This document shows, one piece after another, positions 15,651 through 22,277 of a stretch of DNA of 43,173 nucleotides (position 1 is its first letter; each line of letters starts with the position of its first letter). Location: contig CAIKVZ010000015.1 in assembly GCA_903830985.1 (NCBI GenBank), positions 1-43,173 of the forward strand, in the 5' to 3' direction. A model generated the notes under the pieces. That model was not told the origin of the DNA, did not search any database, and worked only from the letters and a program-made list of their open reading frames with translations. The stretch is from an uncultured beta proteobacterium. GTDB taxonomy: Bacteria; Pseudomonadota; Gammaproteobacteria; Burkholderiales; Burkholderiaceae_C. The translations under genes and the position numbers were made by a program.

Positions 15651-17209
15651 CAGCTTCCCAATCCTTCCAAAGGCCAGCGAAAGCAACTGTTGTCTGCGCC
15701 GAAGTGAAGGTGCAACTGGTCGTTATAGACAAAGGCGTTGACCTCGGCCAGTTGCGCCACCGGCAGGCAAAACAGGCTTCCAGGCGTGCCGTCCACCCCG
15801 TCGACGCCCTTGGCCTGCAGCGCCTTCTCCGGCGTGCCTGGGCCCTGAATGACGAAGCGCACGAACGTGGTGGCGCTGCTGCTGCGGCTGGAGAGAATGT
15901 CCGTGAACAGGCCCATGTCTTCCTTGTCCTCCCAGGGCCGCACCTTGGCCAGCAGCACCAGTCCCTTGTCGCCAAATTGCAGCAGCGGGTAGCGCAGTTC
16001 GAGCTGTTCGCCAATATTCAGGTTGCGCTGGTGCACATCGCTCCAGTGGTCGTACAGCCAGGAAAAGCTCGAGCGCCCCGTGGTCAGGAACTGGCCGCAT
16101 TCGACCACTTCCGAATCGACGCCTTCGTCTCCGTCGAATTTGATGATTTTGTTCAGTATGCCGTCGCGCGACGTGGGGTCAAAGTCTTCGCACAATTGCC
16201 ACAGTCCCGGGCGAGAGCCGGTTTTGCGGTAGGGAACGCCAATTTCCAACAGGGCCGTGGCCGGCCGTGCGGTCGATGTCCAGGGCCGGAAAGACCAGCT
16301 GGCCGTGGCCGCGCCTTCCGGGTAGCTGACCTTGACGTAGCCGCCACGGCATGGCCAATAGGCCACGAGCCGGATTTCATCCACCACCGGTATGCCGAGG
16401 ACCGCCAATTGTTCCGCGCGCCGGCGCAGTTGCGGCGCCACACAGGACGGGTCGCTCAGCGCGGCGCAATCTGACCATTGCGAGTCACCCTGGCGGCGCA
16501 GCAGCACCGAGAACTGGTCGGCCTTCAGGGTGGGCGCCAGCACCAGATCCTTCAGCCTGACCGGAGCGCCAACGGAGGTGCCGGTGCCTCGGTCCACTAC
16601 CAGTTGGTTGCTTGCCCAGTCGATGCTGACCCAGGCCGGCCCGTCCTGTGTGGGCACTGCGCAACCGCTTTCAGCCGCATCACAGGCCATCGACCAGGAC
16701 CAATTCGGCAGTGCACACGCACCGATTCGGCCCTCCAGTTGTGACCAGGGGTGTTCGTGCCCCGGGTGGTAGACCCAGAGTTGACCCAGTTCTCGCTCCA
16801 GCGCCAAGAGCAGCCGCTTCTTGCCTCCCATGCGCGTGGCAGCAAAAGCGAAGTTGCCCATCGGTGCGGGAAGGACAAATTCCTCGCCGCTCGCGGCCGC
16901 TGCGCCGGCCTTGAATTCACCGGCGAGCACGCGCAAGCCATTGCCAGCGCCGTAGGGGGGGATCCAACTGCCGGCTTCGCCGACGCGGGTTTCCAGCAGC
17001 GGACTGCTGCAGCTCGGGCAAAAACTGAATTCAGCCGGAAAGAATCCCTGAGCACAGGGCTGCGACGACGATGGGTGTTTCTTCGCCCCCAGAAGCAAAT
17101 CCAGGGGCGCCACCGGCCCCGGTTTACAGGGCAGGCCATTCAACGCTCGAAGCGCGAAACGACAGGAAGAATCGTCTTGATCCCAAGAGGCGTTATTGAA
17201 CTGCCACAA
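15650..17209 (-). CDS. Zinc-ribbon protein of unknown function, first gene of the tubulin-like locus
   Basis: A 519-residue soluble protein with no signal peptide or membrane helix. Residues 52-67 form a Cys knuckle (Cys52, Cys64, Cys67; context FSFCPSC) resembling the zinc ribbon of the PVVT protein in the same operon. The remaining 440 residues are rich in Trp, Gly and short β-strands (LWVYHPGHEHPW, AWVSIDWASNQLVVD, LLALEREL), giving a β-propeller-like look, though I cannot assign a family. The only start in the frame before the upstream stop is a TTG at 17209, supported by GGGAG seven bases upstream. It overlaps the vWA-like gene by one base (TGATG). Position first in the operon suggests expression of all seven genes from the upstream intergenic region. 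Confidence 0.8.
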   Translation of the reverse strand: MWQFNNASWDQDDSSCRFALRALNGLPCKPGPVAPLDLLLGAKKHPSSSQPCAQGFFPAEFSFCPSCSSPLLETRVGEAGSWIPPYGAGNGLRVLAGEFKAGAAAASGEEFVLPAPMGNFAFAATRMGGKKRLLLALERELGQLWVYHPGHEHPWSQLEGRIGACALPNWSWSMACDAAESGCAVPTQDGPAWVSIDWASNQLVVDRGTGTSVGAPVRLKDLVLAPTLKADQFSVLLRRQGDSQWSDCAALSDPSCVAPQLRRRAEQLAVLGIPVVDEIRLVAYWPCRGGYVKVSYPEGAATASWSFRPWTSTARPATALLEIGVPYRKTGSRPGLWQLCEDFDPTSRDGILNKIIKFDGDEGVDSEVVECGQFLTTGRSSFSWLYDHWSDVHQRNLNIGEQLELRYPLLQFGDKGLVLLAKVRPWEDKEDMGLFTDILSSRSSSATTFVRFVIQGPGTPEKALQAKGVDGVDGTPGSLFCLPVAQLAEVNAFVYNDQLHLHFGADNSCFRWPLEGLGS

Positions 17210-17539
17210 ATCAGATCTCCCATTGATGCAAAGATTTGCGGAATTGCAAAGCCACTGAAGATAATTAGGTTAAGCGTAAAGAAAAGTATATCGCCAAAAC
17301 AGGGTGATTTTGCCTGCCGGCCCCCGTCTTTCTGCCGCGCACAGGGGTAAAGGTTGTTTTTCGGCACGATGAAAGGCCGGGGCCCACCATCGTGACTAAA
17401 CCATGACAGTGCGCTGGGTTGATTTGCCGCGAGGTCAACTGCAATCTTTCAAATCCGAATACCAGCTAGATAGAAAATTGCGTGGCGGTCCAACCATGGA
17501 GCGCCAAAATCACTCCTGTCGAAGCTCGTTTGGCGCTGC
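17210..17539. other. Divergent intergenic region between the tubulin-like operon and dctA
   Basis: 330 bases with no convincing gene. The part next to the tubulin-like operon (about 17215-17300) is clearly more AT-rich than the surroundings and should hold its promoter; a TATACT hexamer on the minus strand (17290-17285) is a possible -10 box, but no good -35 is seen. The dctA side contains a long inverted repeat just before the start codon. Confidence 0.6.
17500..17537 (+). promoter_or_regulatory. Inverted repeat in the dctA leader
   Basis: A perfect 9-bp inverted repeat, AGCGCCAAA at 17500-17508 and TTTGGCGCT at 17529-17537, with a 20-base loop, ending two bases before the dctA ATG. It could be an operator or an mRNA hairpin controlling translation start. 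No Shine-Dalgarno sequence precedes this ATG. Confidence 0.45.
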
Positions 17540-18859
17540 ATGAAGAGGAAGTCCCGTTTGACAACGAACACAGCTGAACTGAATCGCTTTCCGGGAAGGG
17601 GCGCGTCCCGCTGGCTCAAACAGCTGTGGGTCCAGGTCCTTCTGGCGATGGTCGTCGGCGTGGCCCTGGGCCATTACTACCCGAGCGCGGGCCAGAGCAT
17701 GCAGCCACTGGGTGACGGCTTCATCAAGCTGATTCGCATGTTGATCGCGCCCATCATCTTCTGCACGGTCGTCCTGGGCATCGCCAAGATGGATGACATG
17801 TCCAGGGTGGGAAAGGTCGCCATCAAGGCGCTCATCTATTTCGAGGTGATGACCACGATGGCATTGGTCGTGGCGCTCGTCATCGTCAATCTGTGGCAGC
17901 CGGGAGCCGGCATGAATGTGAATGCATCGTCGCTCGATGCGGGTTCGGTCAAGGTTTACGTCGATCAGACCAAGTCGCAAGGCATTGTGCCGTTCCTCAT
18001 GAACATCATTCCATCCACCGTCGTGGGTTCGTTTGCCGAGGGCAATGTGCTGCAGGTGCTGTTCATTTCGGTGATCTTCGGCAGCACGCTGATCGCACTG
18101 GGAGCGCAGGGCAAGCCACTGGTGAATCTGCTGGAAGTGATTTCCAAAATGCTGTTCGGTGCGGTGGCCATCGTGATGTGGGCGGCACCGGTCGGCGCCT
18201 TTGGCGCAATTGCCTTCACCGTCGGAAAGTATGGCGCTGGCGCGCTGGTGTCGTTGGGCAATTTGCTGGTCTGCTTCTACGTGATCTGTCTGGTTTTCGT
18301 TTTCCTGGTGCTGGCGCCGATCTGCAAGCTGTGCGGCTTCAGCATCTTCAAGCTGATGCGCTATATCCGCGAGGAGATCCTGATCTGTTTTGCCACAACC
18401 TCATCCGAGGCGGTGCTGCCGCGCATGCTGGTCAAGCTGGAGCAGCTGGGCTGCAAGGCGAGCGTCGTGGGGCTGGTCATTCCGACCGGGTATTCCTTCA
18501 ATCTGGACGGCACCTGCCTGTACCTTGCCGCTGTCAGCGTCTTTCTGGCGCAGGCGACGAACACCCCGTTGGACCTGTACCAGCAGTTGGGGCTGCTCGC
18601 CGTGTTGCTGCTCACGTCCAAGGGCGCTGCCGGCGTGGCCGGCGCCGCGTTTGTCGTGCTGGCGGCCACCCTGTCCACCGTGGGTTCCATTCCCGTGGCC
18701 AGCGTGGCCCTGGTGCTGGGCGTGCACCGTCTGTTGGCTGAAGGCCTGGTGCCGACCAACCTGATTGGCAATGCGGTGGCAACCATCGTCATCTCCAAAT
18801 GGGAGGGCGCGCTGGACCAGGCGAAGCTGGACCGCGTGCTCAATGGAGAAGCGGTGTGA
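17540..18859 (+). CDS. dctA: C4-dicarboxylate/cation symporter, DctA (DAACS) family
   Basis: A 439-residue inner-membrane symporter, family length about 430-450, importing succinate, fumarate, malate or related acids with protons or sodium. It has the expected multiple hydrophobic helices and the diagnostic re-entrant and transport motifs CFATTSSEAVLPRM (serine-rich loop HP1) and GYSFNLDGTCLYL (helix 7, N-x-D-G-T). The LLLTSKGAAGVAGAAFVVLA segment corresponds to HP2. The ATG at 17540 has no ribosome site; a TTG at 17558 has AGAGGAAG six bases upstream and may be the true start, shortening the protein by six residues. It heads a plus-strand set of exported hydrolases, so the substrate may be a product of their action. 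Confidence 0.93.
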   Translation: MKRKSRLTTNTAELNRFPGRGASRWLKQLWVQVLLAMVVGVALGHYYPSAGQSMQPLGDGFIKLIRMLIAPIIFCTVVLGIAKMDDMSRVGKVAIKALIYFEVMTTMALVVALVIVNLWQPGAGMNVNASSLDAGSVKVYVDQTKSQGIVPFLMNIIPSTVVGSFAEGNVLQVLFISVIFGSTLIALGAQGKPLVNLLEVISKMLFGAVAIVMWAAPVGAFGAIAFTVGKYGAGALVSLGNLLVCFYVICLVFVFLVLAPICKLCGFSIFKLMRYIREEILICFATTSSEAVLPRMLVKLEQLGCKASVVGLVIPTGYSFNLDGTCLYLAAVSVFLAQATNTPLDLYQQLGLLAVLLLTSKGAAGVAGAAFVVLAATLSTVGSIPVASVALVLGVHRLLAEGLVPTNLIGNAVATIVISKWEGALDQAKLDRVLNGEAV

Positions 18860-18902
18860 GCGCCATCTGAGTTGGCCCCCAAAACTGACCTGGAGAAAGC
18901 CC

Positions 18903-19883
18903 TTGAAGAGACGAGCTGCCCTGAATACCCTGGCCGGACTTTGTGCCTCGGCCCTTGGCGCTGCACTGCTGCCGACTCCAGCGGCGGGCCAGTCAGTGCT
19001 GGCCGAGGCGCGCAAGGACATGATCCCCCCGCCAGATCCGAACACCCGGCTACCGAAGTTCAAGGCGCCTGCCGGTTCCTGTGACACGCATTGCCACATC
19101 TTCGGCCCGGCGGGTCGCTATCCCTACTCGCCCAAGCGCAGCTACACGCCGCCCGACTCGGGGCTGGAGGCGTTTCGGGTGCTGCATGACAAGATTGGCA
19201 TCGAACGCGCCGTCATCGTCAACGCCAGCCTGTATGGCAACGACAACCGGGTGGTAGTTGACGCCATAGCCGCCAGCAATGGCCGTTACCGCGGCATCGC
19301 CAATGTCGACGACAGCGTCTCGGACATCGAACTGAGGGCCCTGGACAAGGGGGGCATTCGCGGCTGCCGCTTCAATTTTGTGAAGCACCTGGGTGGCTTC
19401 CCTGACATGGCCGTGTTCGAGCGCACCGTGAGCCGGATCGCCAAGCTCGGCTGGCATCTGGACCTGCATTTCGACGCGATCGATCTGCCGCAGTTTCATG
19501 CCTTGCTCGATCGCCTGCCCGTGCCCTACATCATCGATCACATGGGGCGGGTGGAAGCGAAGAACGGGCTTGAACAGGAGCCCTTCAGAATCCTGCTCGA
19601 CCTGTTGCGCCGTGACAAGAAGTGCTACGTGAAGATCAGCGGACCGGAGCGCGTGTCCTCCCTGGGCGCACCGTTCCACGACGCCGTGCCTTTTGCTGCG
19701 CGCCTCATCGAGACCGCGCCGCAGCGCGTGTTGTGGGGAACCGATTGGCCACATCCGAACGTCAAGCTCATGCCCAACGATGGCGACCTGGTCGATCTGA
19801 TTCCCCTGTACACGTCGGACGCAGCGCTGCAGCGCCAGTTGCTGGTGGACAATCCCATGCGCCTGTACCAGTTCGAGCATTGA
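18903..19883 (+). CDS. Exported amidohydrolase-2 family hydrolase (PDC-lactonase-like)
   Basis: A 326-residue metal-dependent hydrolase of the amidohydrolase-2 (PF04909-like) group. Motifs include CDTHCHIFGP (metal His pair, near residue 60), HLDLHFDAIDL, YIIDHMGR and VLWGTDWPHPN (catalytic Asp). Closest known relatives by motif are 2-pyrone-4,6-dicarboxylate lactonases and sulfomuconolactone hydrolases, which open lactone rings. The N-terminus MKRRAALNTLAGLCASALG with cleavage after PAAG looks like a twin-arginine signal, unusual for this normally cytoplasmic family. The start is a TTG at 18903 with GGAG seven bases upstream; the longer frame overlaps dctA. It lies 43 bases after dctA. The actual substrate is unknown. 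Confidence 0.85.
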   Translation: MKRRAALNTLAGLCASALGAALLPTPAAGQSVLAEARKDMIPPPDPNTRLPKFKAPAGSCDTHCHIFGPAGRYPYSPKRSYTPPDSGLEAFRVLHDKIGIERAVIVNASLYGNDNRVVVDAIAASNGRYRGIANVDDSVSDIELRALDKGGIRGCRFNFVKHLGGFPDMAVFERTVSRIAKLGWHLDLHFDAIDLPQFHALLDRLPVPYIIDHMGRVEAKNGLEQEPFRILLDLLRRDKKCYVKISGPERVSSLGAPFHDAVPFAARLIETAPQRVLWGTDWPHPNVKLMPNDGDLVDLIPLYTSDAALQRQLLVDNPMRLYQFEH

Positions 19884-19906
19884 GTCAAATCAGCAAGGGG
19901 AAAGCA

Positions 19907-20737
19907 ATGAAGGCAACTTCCATGTTTCGATTCGCGATGTGCCTGGCCCTGTTGTGCGCCGCCGGCCTGGGTTTTGCGCAAAGCCCCAAGGCCGAATTGC
20001 TTTGGCTCGGGCAATCGGCCTTTCGCCTGACCACGCCCAGCGGCAAGGTGGTCATGATCGATCCCTGGCTGAGACTCAATCCGCGCACCCCCGCGGCATA
20101 CAAGGATTTGGAAAAGCTGGGCAAGGTCGACCTGATCCTGGTGACCCACGGACACTTCGACCATATCGCCGACGCGCCGGCCCTGGCCATGCTGAACCAG
20201 GCAAGGGTGTTTGCACCGGGCGACCTGAACCAGACGCTGACGGTGCTCAACGTGCTGCCGCCCGAACTCGCGCCGCGCATGAACAAGGGTGGGACGGTGG
20301 CGCCGTTTGCCGATGTGCCGGGGTTCAAAATCACGGCCGTGCACGCCGAGCACTCGTCGCTGTTTGTTTGGAAAAACCCCGCCACGGCCAAGGATGAAGT
20401 GCATGTGGGCGGTGAGCCTGTGGGTTTCATTATCGAGTTGGAAAACGGCGTGAAGATTTACCACATGGGCGACACCGGACCGTTTGGCGACATGAAGTTC
20501 ATCGGCGAGTACTACAAGCCCGACGTGCTGCTGATCCCGATCGGCGGCAACTTCACCATGGGTCCGGTGGAAGCAGCTTTCGCCACGCGCGAATGGCTGC
20601 GACCAAGAATCGCCATTCCGATGCACTACGGCACCAACCCGCTGGCCAGGGGAACGCCGCAGGAATACCTTCAGGCGCTGGGGCAAGTCGCGACCAAGGT
20701 GCTGGTGCTGCAGCCCGGCGAAAAAACCGAGTTTTGA
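19907..20737 (+). CDS. Exported metallo-beta-lactamase-fold hydrolase
   Basis: A 276-residue MBL-fold protein, UPF0173-like. It has a Sec signal peptide (cleavage near GFAQ, residue 25), then AELLWLGQSAFRLTTPSGK, VMIDPW, the metal motif THGHFDHIAD, a second His in AVHAEHSS, Asp in YHMGDTGPFGD and a final His in IPMHYGT. The full set predicts an active dinuclear metal hydrolase in the periplasm. AAGGGG stands six bases before the ATG at 19907. It is spaced 23 bases after the amidohydrolase and 21 before the Bug-type gene, so the set is an operon. UPF0173 relatives are usually cytoplasmic; export here fits the exported neighbours. Confidence 0.88.
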   Translation: MKATSMFRFAMCLALLCAAGLGFAQSPKAELLWLGQSAFRLTTPSGKVVMIDPWLRLNPRTPAAYKDLEKLGKVDLILVTHGHFDHIADAPALAMLNQARVFAPGDLNQTLTVLNVLPPELAPRMNKGGTVAPFADVPGFKITAVHAEHSSLFVWKNPATAKDEVHVGGEPVGFIIELENGVKIYHMGDTGPFGDMKFIGEYYKPDVLLIPIGGNFTMGPVEAAFATREWLRPRIAIPMHYGTNPLARGTPQEYLQALGQVATKVLVLQPGEKTEF

Positions 20738-20758
20738 CGAGTACAGAAAGATTTTTCC

Positions 20759-21730
20759 ATGAATAAAACATCCCTCGGCGCCTTGCTGCTGGCGGCCTTC
20801 AGCCTGTTGGGCGCCTCGGGCACCACGGCGCAGACCTGGCCTGCCAAACCCATTCGCATCGTCGTTCCTTATGCCCCGGGCGGCGCGGTCGACACCATCG
20901 CCCGCGTCACTGGTCAACGATTGTCTGAGCGGCTTGGGCAACCGGTGCTGATTGACAACAAACCCGGCGCCGGCGCCAACATCGGCATGGACGCGGTTGC
21001 GAAGGCTGCGCCCGACGGCTACACGCTGCTCATGGCGGCCAATGCCCTGGCCACCAACGGCAGCCTGTTTGCCAAGCTGCCGTTTGACCCGCAGAAGGAC
21101 CTTGCCCCGGTGGGACAAATTGGCCACGCCCCGCTGGTCGTGGTGGTGCCCGCGACCTCCACGGCGAAGACCTTCAAGGACCTGCTGACCCAGGCCAGAG
21201 CCGAGCCCGGCAAACTGACCTATGCCACGGCGGGTAACGGCAGTTCGGGCCATCTGGCGGGCGAGGCCCTCAAGCAGGCCGCGCACATCGATGTGCTGCA
21301 CGTGCCCTACAACGGCGGCGCGCCGGCCTTGACGGATTTGCTGGGTGAGCGCATCTCCTTCATGCCGATCAACCCGGTGGAGGTGATTTCGCACATCAAC
21401 GCCCACAAGCTGCGTGCCCTGGCCGTGGCCAGCCCCAAGCGCCTGGGGCTGCTGCCCGACGTGCCGACCATCGCCGAGTCGGGTCTGCCGGACTTTGAGG
21501 TGTCGGTCTGGTGGGGCTTGATGGCCCCCGCTGCCACACCGGCCGGTACCGTCGCCAGGCTGAATGCCGAACTGCAAAAAGTCCTGGCCGAACCGGCGTT
21601 GCAGTCCCGGCTGGCGGAATTGGGTGTGGTGGTCTCGGGTGGCAGTTCTGCCCAGTTTGGCGAATTTCTTCGCGCCGAGACGACCCGTTGGGGCCGGGTG
21701 GTCAAGGCGGCCAACATCAAGCCCGACTAG
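20759..21730 (+). CDS. Bug/TctC-family tripartite tricarboxylate transporter substrate-binding protein
   Basis: A 323-residue periplasmic binding protein of the Bug (TctC) family, greatly expanded in Burkholderiales. A signal peptide (cleavage after GTTA, residue 24) is followed by the family hallmark WPAKPIRIVVPYAPGGAVDTIAR, split here as WPAKPIRIVV and PYAPGGAVD, and by VIDNKPGAG-like LIDNKPGAGANIGMDAVA and DGYTLLM. Family members bind carboxylated compounds. No TctA/TctB membrane genes are near, which is usual for orphan Bug proteins. Position after two exported hydrolases suggests it senses or binds their substrate or product. Confidence 0.94.
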   Translation: MNKTSLGALLLAAFSLLGASGTTAQTWPAKPIRIVVPYAPGGAVDTIARVTGQRLSERLGQPVLIDNKPGAGANIGMDAVAKAAPDGYTLLMAANALATNGSLFAKLPFDPQKDLAPVGQIGHAPLVVVVPATSTAKTFKDLLTQARAEPGKLTYATAGNGSSGHLAGEALKQAAHIDVLHVPYNGGAPALTDLLGERISFMPINPVEVISHINAHKLRALAVASPKRLGLLPDVPTIAESGLPDFEVSVWWGLMAPAATPAGTVARLNAELQKVLAEPALQSRLAELGVVVSGGSSAQFGEFLRAETTRWGRVVKAANIKPD

Positions 21731-21775
21731 TAGAATCCCGAGCGGTTTGACATCCCAATTCATCGGAGGAACGCC

Positions 21776-22243
21776 ATGAACTGCTCATTGAAATTGCTGG
21801 CCATCGCTGGCGCGGTGGCTTTCGCCCCCTATAGCCTTGCCAATACGGGGGAGCAAAAATGCTCGCACCCGAAAAACGACTGCAGCGCCAATGTCAGCGT
21901 GAAGACGGCAACGGCTGGCGCACCCTGTCAGGCCGTGATCGGGGTCGGGCATATCCGGGTTGCCCGCGGCGTTCAGACGCGCCATGTCTGGAAGATCGTT
22001 TCCGCCCCCAAGGACAAGGGGCAGTACGAGTGGGATCTGGCGAATGGCATTGAAATCATCCAGGACAAGGACCATCAGGTGCTGAACAAGGGCATCACCA
22101 AGGAGGGGCATTTCTGGATCCTGAACGCCAACAATGTTCCGGGCAGCGAGATTGAATACATCGCCCATGTGCGCCAGATCGTGGACCGCGCGCATACGCA
22201 GATGTGCGATTCCATGGACCCGCGCATCATCAACAGTCTTTGA
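21776..22243 (+). CDS. Small secreted protein of unknown function
   Basis: A 155-residue protein with a signal peptide (MNCSLKLLAIAGAVAFAPYSLA, cleavage before NTGEQK). The mature part has four Cys residues, at CSHPKNDC, APCQAV and QMCDSM, able to form two disulfides, and a β-rich centre. A strong ribosome site (GGAGGA) precedes the ATG. It is 45 bases after the Bug-type gene and may belong to the same operon. I do not recognise the family. Confidence 0.78.
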   Translation: MNCSLKLLAIAGAVAFAPYSLANTGEQKCSHPKNDCSANVSVKTATAGAPCQAVIGVGHIRVARGVQTRHVWKIVSAPKDKGQYEWDLANGIEIIQDKDHQVLNKGITKEGHFWILNANNVPGSEIEYIAHVRQIVDRAHTQMCDSMDPRIINSL

Positions 22244-22256
22244 TGGCGCTGCCGGG

Positions 22257-22277
22257 CCTGCTGGGTCATCCCGCAGG
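22257..22277. terminator. Possible hairpin between convergent genes
   Basis: CCTGC-T-GGG and CCC-GCAGG can pair with a TCAT loop and one bulged T. It overlaps the 3' end of the cyclase-like gene and follows the small secreted-protein gene by 13 bases. There is no T-run, so function as an intrinsic terminator is uncertain. Confidence 0.3.

Noticed and set aside
17285-17290. TATACT as the definite -10 of the tubulin-like operon
   Set aside because: No acceptable -35 at 16-18 bases; kept only as a possibility in the intergenic entry.
19625-21763. 712-codon minus-strand frame
   Set aside because: Shadow of the amidohydrolase, MBL and Bug-type genes, which have clear motifs, signals and ribosome sites on the plus strand.
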